This document shows, one piece after another, positions 55,195 through 64,000 of a stretch of 64,000 nt of DNA; the stretch's first letter is position 1, and the number at the start of each line of letters is the position of its first letter. Made by a program: the position numbers and the translations under genes. The stretch spans positions 15,223,347 to 15,287,346 of the forward strand of contig OX336355.1 in assembly GCA_946902875.1 (NCBI GenBank), given 5' to 3'. Source of the stretch: Nematopogon swammerdamellus. Taxonomy: Eukaryota > Arthropoda > Insecta > Lepidoptera > Adelidae. Below the pieces are notes generated by a model. The model was not told the origin of the DNA. It ran no database searches and worked only from the letters and a program-made list of their open reading frames with translations.

Positions 55195-55610
55195 TTGAGC
55201 GGCGGGTGGCCGAGTGGTTTGGGCATCGGCTTCTCGTGCGGGAGGTCCGAGGTTCGAATCCGTCGGCGTGTACCAATGAGTTTTTTCTGACGAAAAAATT
55301 TACGTGCATACCCACCTACACCCGCTGCTTCACCGTTCGGAACCTGTGTAAAACTGTAGGTCCCTTCCCTTGCCATTTACTAGGTGGTAGGCTCAAATTG
55401 TAGCCGACTGGGTTGGTACCACCGTGTACTGGATGTAAGATGGCCGCATAGCAGCCTCGATTGTGTTCTCCTCTAGTCCAGTATAGCCAGCAATCCAGGG
55501 AAGTCTCCGGTATGGCACCTACCTTCTCGGAGGTGATATTGGCTAGTCAGAGTATGTGCTTTGGCCCCTCTGACTCAGCCACCCATACCGGATTACATAA
55601 AAAAAATATG
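55195..55610 (+). repeat. SINE A, full length
   Basis: Complete head: 'gcgggtggccgagtggtttg' (A box), 'ggcttctcgtgcgggaggtc' and B box 'gaggttcgaatcc'. The body ends 'acccataccggattacataa' plus an A-run. Used here as the reference copy. The tRNA-like head recalls type II tRNAs (Ser/Leu), judged by the A-box context only. Confidence 0.9.
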
Positions 55611-55834
55611 GAAGGAGGAGTAATCAATCATCGACATGCGAGATCGACCGTCCCCAGACCACTAGCTAAAGCTCCGAATGCGCTTACAGCAGACAACAAA
55701 GTTGCTCGTTATGTAATCTTGGCTAAATTGTTACGAAATCGGGTCAAAATGTAGGATTATATGGCATTGTGCTGCTCCTATTGACGCTCTCAAAAGCTGG
55801 ACACTTCACTTCATGTTATGTTTTTTTATATGTT

Positions 55835-56215
55835 AGTACTAAGCATGCACCTACTCGCTTTTTAGGTTTCCGTATCCCGTACGGCAGCCTATTACCAAGC
55901 CTCCGCCGTCAGTCCGTCCGTCTGTCCGAGGGCTGTATCTCTTGAACCGTATAGGTAGCCCGTTGAAATTTTCACAGAATATGTGTTACTATGGCAGATA
56001 TAACAACAAATAAGAAAAATAAGAAAATGTTAAAAATTAAGGGGGTTTCCCATACAACAAACGTCCCAAAAATCGATTAGTCACACTATTGAATAATAGA
56101 TGGCGCCATAGGCTTTTATACATTGCATTGTTGAAATACAAAAGATAGGCGGATAATAGCGGATAGATACGGAAACCTCCGTGCGCGAGGAAAACTCGCA
56201 CTTAACAGATTTTTT
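55835..56215 (-). repeat. G repeat in reverse, both ends
   Basis: The text 'ttaggtttccgtatcccgta', 'ccgtccgtctgtccgagggc', 'gaaattttcacagaatatgt' and the far end 'tgcgcgaggaaaactcgcac'. A short 'gttagtactaagcatgcacc' segment at 55837-55858 is the reverse of the start of the next repeat. Confidence 0.8.
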
Positions 56216-56585
56216 TATACTTATCTTCATTTTCGCCTTTCCATTTATCTAATGAAGAAATATAAAAAGCGAGTACATGCTTAGTACTAACATATAAATA
56301 AAAATAAGAACATAATATTAAAATCCCAAGTCAACTTCTAGTGTCCGATGCCAAATACGACTTTGGTGACGACAGCATAAGATTCAATATTGAATCGTGC
56401 AAGCTGACTGAACGCAGGAGATTGCGTTATACCTATTATAGAAGATGCAAGCCAAGGTTCGAAAATTTAGATAGATACGTCAGGGACCAGGTGGCGGAAT
56501 TGGTAATGCCACTTCCAGGTTCGAATCCTGGTCGGTACGTATTTTTTCTCTTCATTTTCGACTTTGCATTTATCTAATGAAGAAA
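56215..56585 (+). repeat. tRNA-like repeat unit (relative of 14146-14629)
   Basis: Begins and ends with 'catttatctaatgaagaaat' as a direct repeat. In between it shares 'taaaaagcgagtacatgctt' and 'tacgactttggtgacgacag' with 14290-14470, then 'aggtggcggaattggtaatg' and B box 'ggttcgaatcc'. The anticodon arm is missing, so it is only tRNA-derived. Confidence 0.7.
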
Positions 56586-56611
56586 TTTCATTTCATGTCT
56601 CACTGGCTTTG

Positions 56612-57185
56612 CTCCTCTTACAGCCTCGTACATACAAACGCCTCTTTCCCAGTGGGGTACGCAGAGACAACGGACCTCCGCGTGCCATGATCCAGACACA
56701 CATCTGCCGCCTCTTCTACTCTGATAAGAGTCGTATAGTTCCAGAACCCGCCAACTCCGTTTAGGACGATTTTACAGTAAGACGAAAAACTATACCTCGA
56801 TAAATAGCCGCCCATTCAAACTACAAGGGAGCTGGAACGAATGTTAATTTTTCTTTGCGATTCACTCTGGATTGGACTGTATTCGGAACATAATGTCTTA
56901 ACAGATAAGTGACAAATTTAATACTTTATTCGAAACAATTTATACTTAACTACTTTTTTTAGAGAAACGGATTTGGCGAGTTCTGGAACTATACGACTCT
57001 AAGTTCTTCATACATGCTCGTCGGTTACGTACGGATACTACGCGATCCTTTTTGAGCGCATGTCCGATCTGGTCCAGATACGTGCGTCCAGGGCGACCCT
57101 TCCCGACACTTCCACTAAGATTCGCTCCATACATTTCTTTCGCTAGCCTCCTATCATCCATTCTTCCAACGTGACCTAACCATAG
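56612..57185 (-). pseudogene. L1-tail LINE 3' fragment, split by a MITE
   Basis: Minus-strand coding 'DRRLAKEMYGANLSGS', 'GKGRPGRTYLDQIGHALKKD' and 'VRNRRACMKNLE' on the high side (57000-57185), and '...RRSVVSAYPTGKEAF' on the low side (56618-56720), match 23913-24441. The MITE at 56728-56999 separates them. Confidence 0.8.
56728..56999. mobile_element. MITE with TAA target duplication
   Basis: Starts GAGTCGTATAGTTCCAGAAC and ends with its inverted form, about 35 bp of terminal repeat with few mismatches. TAA flanks it at 56725-56727 and 57000-57002. A 3-bp TWA duplication fits PIF/Harbinger. The interior is AT-rich and non-coding. Confidence 0.8.
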
Positions 57186-57493
57186 CTCCTCGTAAACATG
57201 AAAAATTCGCCATGTGTTTGTACGGAGTGACGGAGAGATAGGTTTTCGCGGGAATACTTTACGAGTATATTACTGAAATAAATGCTTGTTCTAGAAGCTG
57301 CATCTGGCGGTCAGTCGTCAGATCCGACGAGGTCGACGAATATGAGGTCAGTCTCGAGGTTAGAGACTCTGAAAAAGCTCTTTTGTTTTCCGACGGAGCG
57401 TCAGTCCGACTTGTAGACCAATACTGTTTTCCGGAAAAGTTTCGACGGATTATTTTAATAATTACAATATTAGTATGTCCGTAATATGATAGA

Positions 57494-57690
57494 CTAGCTG
57501 CGCCCGCGGCTCCGCCCGCTCTCATATTTGACTTCTCTGCTAACCTCATAAGCCATTTTGAAAAGTAGCCTATAATTGATGGGAAGAACCAAGCTATCCG
57601 TAGAAGCAAACTGTATTAAAATCGGTTCAGTGGTTCTCGAGTTATAAGCGGACAGACAGACAGAAAGCAGACGTTGGATTTTATTAAAGG
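57494..57690 (-). mobile_element. Helitron-like 3' end, minus strand
   Basis: On the minus strand the end reads 'gcgggcggagccgcgggcgc' then AGCTAG|T. It has a hairpin-capable GC-rich stretch before CTAG. Upstream text ('aaaatcggttcagtggttct', 'cggacagacagacag') is typical of dispersed insect repeats. The 5' end is not defined. Confidence 0.5.
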
Positions 57691-58344
57691 TAAAGGATAA
57701 AGGATGAAGAATATCATTCTGAAGCGGACATTCAAACCGCTCAACTGTTACTCGGCTACTCAATTGTTAGACAGCGAAGGTTTAGGCAAACGTAGCGCAC
57801 GAAATATCTAACTAAAGTATATATTACTTCAGTAATATAACTTTAAGCTCTAATGTAAATTAGGTTAGATCCATATGACCTGCATAATAACATGAGCGCA
57901 TCAAATCCACCTAGAATGTGTCCAGAACTTGACACAGCGCACGCGAGCTGAGATGCCACCCGCACTAGGCTGCGCCTTAGGGTGCGCAGGCGCAGACGTC
58001 GGGGCGTGCCCACCACCCACCGATCGGCTTCGGCCACATTGTGCCCGCGCGCACCAACAAACAAACACCGCGCGCCCGGGACAAAAGTCCGCGATTATAA
58101 TCATACCCCCCGATACGCGCCTCGGGGTGCGGCTAATAAATTCAATGTGGTGAAAATATCACCATTGCACCGAAGAATTATTCGTACTGATGACCAACGT
58201 ATAGCCCCGCATCTTCGGGCACGCCCCTGGTCGACATTCTGCATCCTCTATGCTGCATGCCTATCCTGCATTTGAGATTTTTCTGGTTTTATTCTTAGAC
58301 TATTTCATACAATAATGGTTTCGGAGCATACATATACATACATA
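57691..58344. other. No gene recognised; GC-rich block
   Basis: 57940-58140 is GC-rich ('gggtgcgcaggcgcagacgt') and open in several frames by composition. No motif or splice evidence. Confidence 0.4.
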
Positions 58345-58510
58345 TCACACACGCTGTATCCCGACAATCAGGGTAAGCAGAGTAATTGGTGTTGTCCTGC
58401 AAGAACTCTGGAAAATTGCAACACAACATCGACCACCAAGTTTAGCAAAGTATTCGGACAAGAGACGCAGTGGGGCTATTGTTTTTAAGTACCGGCCTCA
58501 CACAGTATTA
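58345..58510 (-). repeat. D repeat, internally deleted
   Basis: 'cagggtaagcagagtaattg' to 'aagtattcggacaagag', joined directly to 'acgcagtggggctattgttt' and 'aagtaccggcct'. The middle ~130 bp of D is missing. Confidence 0.8.
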
Positions 58511-58627
58511 CTACTTTCATTCAAATGGTCAGATTTGCAATTCGATTTATGCTGAATACATTAAATTAAATTAAATTTGTAGGTATACCTACATTTAGAG
58601 GTCCGACAAGAATTAAAATAGTAATAA

Positions 58628-58880
58628 ATAATACACTTTGTGCCATTTAATGCGTGGCAAGGGAGAGCTTATCGCCTTAGGCAATTTCCTCCAGTCAACA
58701 CAGTGGACCAGCATTTTTACATGGAATCCGAACCACGGAGCAGTAGGTGAAGGTGTGCACGTAAACTTTTTAAAATCAGAAAAAATTTCATTGGTACAGG
58801 CCGGTTGGATTCGAACCTCGGGCCTCTCGCAAGAGAAGCCGACACCGTCAGGGTCACTCGGCCACTTGCCGCTTGTAAGA
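58628..58880 (-). repeat. SINE I, tRNA-headed
   Basis: Minus-strand head 'ggcggcaagtggccgagtga'-like, then 'tcggcttctcttgcgagagg', B box 'gaggttcgaatcc' and 'ttttttctgattt'-type sequence. The body matches 6763-7000 ('tttttacatggaatccgaa' on the plus strand). Confidence 0.8.
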
Positions 58881-59575
58881 ACTGTACAATAGATTCTGGT
58901 GATTTCAGTAGTACCTGAGTGTTTACCTATCTATTTATGAATTCTTAAACCCTTGTATGATAAACTTGATCTTGTATTCTGTAAGATCTTGAAATAGGTC
59001 CTTAGCTAAGAAGTCAATAGCAAAAAAATCCTTTAAGCCTGAATGGACAAGTATATATATATATTTTAAATAAGTAATAAAAATCTAAAAACTCAGAGCT
59101 GCGCGGGAATTTACTTAGCGGTCCACCGAACCGACTCCTTTGGAAATTATTTTTAACTTTTTAAGGTTCGGGGTCTTTTAAATTTGTAATTTAACTTTTT
59201 AATTGTTTTTAACATGTCATTGTGTTAATGAAAGTCAGTCATTGTATTTGTTCTTAAAAAAAGAAATACAGTAATTTATGGCAATACTTCTAAATAATTC
59301 CGCCATTGACAAAACATAAAACATAAAATGGCGATTGTGTAAATTAAAATATTATAGATACCACACTTAATTCGACAAGAGGGAAACATTGTGGTACATC
59401 CAGTTATTTGTTTTTCGCTCTGAAGGGCCATCTATTAGAATTAAGTGAGATCGTTGGGTAAAATGTGTCTCCCTGCGGAATTATATTGGCCAAAGCCTCA
59501 TGGGCAAAGAGGCTCGTGGGTATTAGCTACGTCAGACGCCTGCAGTTTACGATGAACGAAGAGTAACAGGCTGTT
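58881..59575. other. No gene; includes a foldback-related piece at 59090-59175
   Basis: 'gctgcgcgggaatttactta' and 'gcggtccaccgaaccgactc' resemble the right part of 49310-49482. The rest is unassigned. Confidence 0.45.
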
Positions 59576-59579
59576 ACTA

Positions 59580-60385
59580 ACAGCCTTTGTCCACGATCAG
59601 ATTTTTTCTCGGATGACGGATGCCGGCATTTTGACGGAGACGGATGGCGGATGCCGGAGACGGATCTCGTTTGTCCACTACGTTGCGATCCCAAAAACCA
59701 AGTGCTGAAGCGCGCAAAATTACGTCAAAATTAAGCTGGGCATGGACGATCGCGCCGATTGACTTCATTACAATTGGCGTGACGAAGCATGGATGTAAGC
59801 AAAAATATTAGACCATGAACGATCACTCCAAATTGTGGTCAGTCGTCTACTTACATGCTCCCCCCTAGATGCACGCACGTGCAATCGTACCGCTCCGATC
59901 TACTTCTCCAGGCGAACTGCGCCGAAATGGATGTGAGTTCGCACATGCACGGGAGGACTGGCGTGAAGCCATGGCATGACGCCACGGCGCGATGGGATGG
60001 ATTATGGCGCGCCTGGAAATCCGTGGGTTGGCGTCACGCCAAATATTAGCTCACGGTTTTGACACGCACGGGCAGTTTTTGGCGTGACGTGGTTCCAACT
60101 GACGCGATGGCGCGATCGTCCATGGTGAGCTTTACGGATCAGGCGCGCCGAACGTCGTGGACAAGTCCGCACACGTTTATATTCCGGTCACTCAGGCAGG
60201 ACGAGGTTTTTGACGGACCGATGTGGCGGTAAAGCCGATAAAGCCGGCGTGACAAATCTCGGAAGCCGGACGCCGAGTGGACAGGCGGCCAAAAATATAA
60301 ATACACAGGCCGCTTACACGGTCTGTCTTGACGGACGAATGATGATCCCTCATGAGTCATGACGGACGTCGTGGACAAAGGGCGT
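59580..60385. mobile_element. MITE (outer of a nested pair), TA-flanked
   Basis: Ends 'gcctttgtccacga' and 'tcgtggacaaagggc' are inverted. TA lies at 59578-59579 and 60386-60387. Subterminal 'gacggatgccgg' and 'ggcggatgccggagacggat' repeats are seen. About half its length is the inner element at 59734-60131. Confidence 0.75.
59734..60131. mobile_element. PIF/Harbinger-like MITE (inner of a nested pair)
   Basis: Starts AGCTGGGCATGGACGATCGC and ends GCGATCGTCCATGGTGAGCT. It is flanked by TTA at 59731-59733 and 60132-60134. The AGCTGGG start and TTA duplication match the element at 33116-33800. No coding sequence. Confidence 0.82.
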
Positions 60386-60699
60386 TATTCTACATAAACG
60401 CGGTGTCGATGTATGTTTCAGACGCATTTTCCATATTCTCCGAAAGCGCTCGTCTGACGCGAGCGATTGCGCAATTTCACGTGCATTATCTGTTTAGCTA
60501 GCGACTCGCGTCCGTCATCCAGGGCGGGTCTAGACAGGTCGGGGGCGTGCTGGTGCCTAGGGCTTCCGATGAAGACATCATGGAGTTAGGCCCTAGTGTG
60601 TACATCTGAGTAATATGTAAGTTTAAGTTATGTAAGGTTAGGTTATGTAAATACATATAGATTATTATTACAAGTATCAATGAAGTAAATTCTTTTTTA

Positions 60700-60965
60700 T
60701 TATGGAAAGCGCGACATCTGGCGTCGTTTCACCTACACAGTTGCTTTCACGAGTCATGAGCGCACTTTTAATTGGTCGGTTTGACGGGATGTGACGTCGA
60801 CGGCGGCGCCGACGCTTCTGCCAATTGGTTCGTCAGTCAGCTTCAGTCGACGATCGTCGGCTATTGGGCTCACACGCGTCGTTCGACTACGTTGCGTGCA
60901 TCCACTGTCCGTCTGTGCTCATGACTCGTGAAAGCAACTGTAGGTGTCTAACGATGCTCATGGAC
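60700..60965. mobile_element. MITE inside a LINE tail
   Basis: Inverted ends 'agttgctttcacgagtcatg' and 'catgactcgtgaaagcaact' bound about 60730-60946. The tail pieces 'gcgcgacatctggcgtcg' on the left and 'ggtgtctaacgatgctcatg' on the right are the flanks of the disrupted LINE tail. Target duplication unresolved because the flank is itself partly palindromic (cacctac/gtaggtg). Confidence 0.7.
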
Positions 60966-61017
60966 ATTACATATAAGTAACTGTTTCTTCATGCTGTTCA
61001 CTGTTCTGATAGCATGA

Positions 61018-61110
61018 TGCCACGAATGGGGTAGGCACATACAACAGATCTCCACGTGCCAAGGTTCTGACACTCAGAAGCCTTTGCCGCACTCATGACG
61101 CTTTTCATGA
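61018..61110 (-). repeat. L1-tail LINE end, degenerate
   Basis: 'ggggtaggcacatacaacag' and 'atctccacgtgcc' parallel the tail region at 23935-23985, with many differences. Confidence 0.5.
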
Positions 61111-61689
61111 GCGAAATTTGACCAAAATGTCTGGCTTAATTGGCCCGCGTGCACGAAAACTGAATCAAGAGTTTTTCTCACCGCAAAATTTCCCGTATTT
61201 GATGAATAAAGAAACAGAATAGTGTTCTCTTAACTTAGTACAAAATGGGAGTTAGATAATTCCAGACTGGAGGTTGTGGTGCGCCGGAGTGGTGCGCGAC
61301 AATTGATTAGGCGCGTGACGAGCGATGAGTCCCGGTTGCATGCGCGCGCGCACGCCCACGGGAGACTACGGCGGCCGTCTAGAAAGTATGCAAATAAACA
61401 CCTAGAAGTCTAGAAGGTCGACGTGTTGAGGTTAAAGAAAATATACAAGGACGACATCCTACTAATTTTACTACTGGCCTGTTCCAATTAGCAGCATGTT
61501 GTCTGAATGGAATACCTATGCATATACTATTTACCTGACTCCATAATTAGTTAACGCGTTACTAGCTACGATTAGTATCTTTATATGTAAATATATATAT
61601 TTTTATTTTTTTGACAATTATATCTACTACATCGTAGTATGTTTAATGTACTAACATAATTAAGTTGATATAAATTAACGTGGGTATCA

Positions 61690-62290
61690 AAATATTACAA
61701 AGGCTCTTTACACCTGAAATATACTTAATTAATAAGTCTTTGTAGTCAGAACTCTCAGTAAAATTGTAAATTTGTTTTTTGTTTTTTTTTTTTTTTAAAT
61801 GGAAACTGACACGGTTGGCTACGTCACCTACAACATCCGTGATGTCAGCCTATAACACCGAGTGAACTTGGTGCCACGTCAGTGCTTCACTTCGGTCAAT
61901 CTTGCCCTCAAGCTGTGTTTTCGATAGACTGTACTGTAGGCGATGTCATTGTGTGGCTAGTCACTAAAACACTTGTCATAATTCTTTATTCTTTATTCAT
62001 CATTCGTATGGTAGTACACCACGCTTGAATTTGTCCTGTTTAGTTTTTACAATCCGGTTAGATTACACCCACAAAGAAGAGCTGGCAAGAAACTTCGCAG
62101 GGGTTTTTTTTATGTCTTCGATTACAATGGATCAATATGAATGAAAAAAAAAAAAAAACACACACACACTGCGAAGTTGATTGTCGGTTCTTCTTCGTGG
62201 GACACGAACCAGATACTTAGAACAAATTGTGACAAGTTTCAGTGAAATTTTACTGCCATATGAATGATCAATAAACAATCAACAACAACA
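61690..62290. repeat. C repeat mosaic with SINE B insert
   Basis: C pieces in plus orientation at 61690-61775 and 61898-61985 flank a reverse SINE B end (61776-61897). A reverse C end (61985-62110, 'acccacaaagaagagctggc') and a plus C end (62165-62290, 'gaatgatcaataaacaatca') follow, so two C ends are tail to tail. Confidence 0.7.
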
Positions 62291-62639
62291 ATAAAACGCA
62301 ATCTGTAAAGACTGACGCGCTGACGCGCCGTCGCGTCGTCGGTTCATTGTTCGAGAACTCGAAAATTTCACATGGGGTTATCATATATATCACAGACGAT
62401 TTCTTGCACATGTAAGGATGATTATATGCACCGACCAATAAGACTAGGGATGAAACAAAGCGTTTTTAAAATATTTAAACGGACCGCACCAAAAATCGAG
62501 GTCTTGTTCAGCGCGCAGTTTCGAAGAGGGAGCCACCCGAGCGACGGCCAATCGAACTCGGCGCTCAGCAGCGGCGGCGGCGCTTGCCCCTTGCCATGGT
62601 TACGTTGCGTTTTTTTGCGCATCCAACGTTCACGTTCTT

Positions 62640-62720
62640 GTATCGCACTGCAAAAGGTGTGGAATTTCTTTCCCTTCGTCTACAATCTACGAATCTTCAA
62701 ATCGGGGGTTAATAGTTAAC
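62640..62720 (+). pseudogene. Possible LINE C-terminal remnant
   Basis: A frame reads ALQKVWNFFPFVYNLRIFKS then GVNS-stop, resembling 'WNSLP...LGxFKxxV' C-termini of Jockey/CR1-like LINEs. Very short. Confidence 0.35.
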
Positions 62721-62724
62721 TTTA

Positions 62725-63240
62725 ATCCAACTTTAAACAGCTACTTTAATCCGTCTTCAAGTCGGCCTGGCCAGAAAGAAATAAATAGGGGAAGAAAAAA
62801 CGTTTATTCAGCTAAACACTATTAAAAAAAATTACAACACACCTATAAGTAATAATAAAAAGAAAAATATTTGCTGAGCAGGCACAGCGCGATGCAATAG
62901 CTAACATGGCGGCTGGTTAAATCTGCTCCCTTACACTACAAACACTACAATAAGCAAATCAAATTTAATCAAATAAAGTATACTGGAAACAAATCACAAA
63001 ACATAAAGGCAAACAGCCAAAAACAATATATTTATAAAAAAAAAGTCGATAACCACAAACATTAAGAGAACTTTATGTCAAATCCTTAATAAGGACATTG
63101 GTGAGGTGTTGGGGAGAGTGTTAGAAGAAACTAAGTAGAAATTCCTGCAATGATTCGACTAACCTAACCTAACCAAATCATTAATCATAGCACTAATGTA
63201 ATCAAGTCGGACTAAATACAGAAATAACATTCAAAGATAA
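62725..63240. other. No gene recognised
   Basis: AT-rich, with A-runs and no family motif. Confidence 0.4.
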
Positions 63241-63244
63241 CTTT

Positions 63245-63640
63245 TTTTATGTAGGTCGGAGGGGCTAAAGCACATGCTCCGACCAGCCAATATCACCTCC
63301 GAGAAGGTAGGTGCCATACCGGAGACTTCCCTGTATTGTTGGCTATACTGGACTAGAGGAGAACACAACCGAGGCTGCTATGGCAATCTTACATCCAGTA
63401 CGGTGGTATCAGCCCAGTCGGCTACAATTTGTGCCTCCCTACAACCTAGTAAGGGGCAAGGGAAGGGACCTACAGTTTTACACCGGTTCCAAACGGTGAA
63501 GCAGCAGGTGCAGGTATGCATGCAAATGTTTTCGTCAGAAAAAACTCATTGTTACACGCCGACCGGATTCGAACGTCGGACCTCTCGCATGAGAAGACTA
63601 TGCCCAAACCACTCGGCACTCGCCGCTCGAAAATGCTGCC
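63245..63640 (-). repeat. SINE A, full length, minus strand
   Basis: 3' end 'tatgtaggtcggaggggcta'; reverse body 'acctccgagaaggtaggtgc'; head at 63560-63640 gives, on the minus strand, 'gtgccgagtggtttgggcat' (A box) and 'gttcgaatccggtcggcgtg' (B box). Confidence 0.88.
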
Positions 63641-64000
63641 AGCGTCGCAATTTTCTGGGCTTCAAGTAGTTTTCGCGGGACTTTTGGTATGAAATCAAAT
63701 TTAGTTTTCGAGCCAATAATTATTCTTGCTAATCTACTATGGGTACAGGTTTTCCTCAATTTTGATGAGGAGGATGAAGGACCGTAAGCAAAGCAACAAA
63801 TTTATCCCCGACCTGAACTTCCGACGATCTGACGAACGAAACGACCGATGAACTTGGGACTCAGGGCAACACTCAATATAAATAATACATTGAAAATGTT
63901 TTATTAATTTTGTGAGACTTACGGAAGATTTACAGCGATTAACGAGGTGTATAATATTAGTTTCACCCAAAAGGTCCAACTTTTTGCCCGCAGCCGGTAG
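63641..64000. other. No gene recognised
   Basis: Short frames only; no repeat family assigned. Confidence 0.4.

Noticed and set aside
57929..58275. Frames in a GC-rich block on both strands
   Set aside because: Compositional; Ala/Arg/Pro-rich in every frame, no motif and no splice evidence.
59855..60378. Frames at 59.9-60.4 kb
   Set aside because: They fall within nested MITEs and follow palindromic sequence.

Overview
This is a repeat-saturated stretch of an arthropod nuclear genome. It is most likely from a moth or butterfly (Lepidoptera). That call is inference, based on the AT-rich sequence, the tRNA-headed SINEs, and a very abundant repeat that ends in 'cggaacccta' and carries GGAC/CAGA runs, a pattern I associate with lepidopteran genomes. 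Nothing bacterial, organellar or clearly viral was seen. Only one protein-coding host exon can be recognised with confidence: a 170-bp exon of the tRNA m1A58 methyltransferase catalytic subunit (TRMT61A/Trm61), minus strand, 43604-43773. Almost everything else is transposable-element DNA, much of it nested.

Layout. 1-5.3 kb holds a nearly full-length CR1-group LINE (1011-5216), inserted inside a copy of the abundant G repeat. 5.3-13.3 kb holds RTE LINE tails, SINE fragments, a hAT-type MITE with an 8-bp target duplication (8020-8237), a Helitron-like end (10300-10630) and a Tc1/mariner-type MITE (12881-13275). 13.6-15.4 kb holds a 5S-rRNA-like SINE head, a 326-bp tandem unit with a tRNA-like cloverleaf, and a mosaic SINE. 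15.6-18.3 kb holds a 2.4-kb foldback element with roughly 0.66-kb modular arms, again inside a G repeat. 18.4-32.6 kb is a mosaic of LINE tails, D repeats and MITEs, including a hAT-type element (24442-24875) and a TTAA-flanked MITE (21714-22117). 32.9-34.0 kb holds a Tc1/mariner MITE that was itself hit by a PIF/Harbinger-like element. 36.3-38.9 kb holds an apparently intact Tc1/mariner-superfamily transposon with an uninterrupted DD41D transposase and roughly 0.5-kb inverted repeats. 39-43 kb holds SINE, D and C repeats and a possible non-coding first exon (41640-41945). 43.6 kb is the TRMT61A exon. 45.4-46.4 kb is an internally deleted mariner. 47-64 kb holds LINE ends, SINEs, a 43-bp minisatellite grown from a transposon terminus (54170-54421) and several nested MITEs (56.7, 59.6-60.4 and 60.7 kb).

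Recurrent families were named here for cross-reference. G: GGAC-run repeat ending cggaacccta. D: repeat around 'ccccgattgtcggga', tail (TATG)n. C: retroelement 3' end with 'ggttcttcttcgtgggtg' and 'aatgatcaataaacaat'. A: SINE with tRNA-like head and body ending 'ataccggattacataaaa'. I: SINE with a similar head but a different body. B: SINE whose head mixes tRNA-like boxes with a 5S-rRNA-like segment. L1-tail: non-LTR 3' end coding '...VSAYPTGK' followed by (TATG)n. All family comparisons were made by eye within this window, so subfamily names and exact ends need a database search.

The genes do not form a pathway. What the window shows is the structure of a TE-rich intron or intergenic region around one exon of a tRNA-modification gene. 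It also preserves insertion order unusually clearly through target-site duplications and, in one case, an empty paralogous site in the same window.
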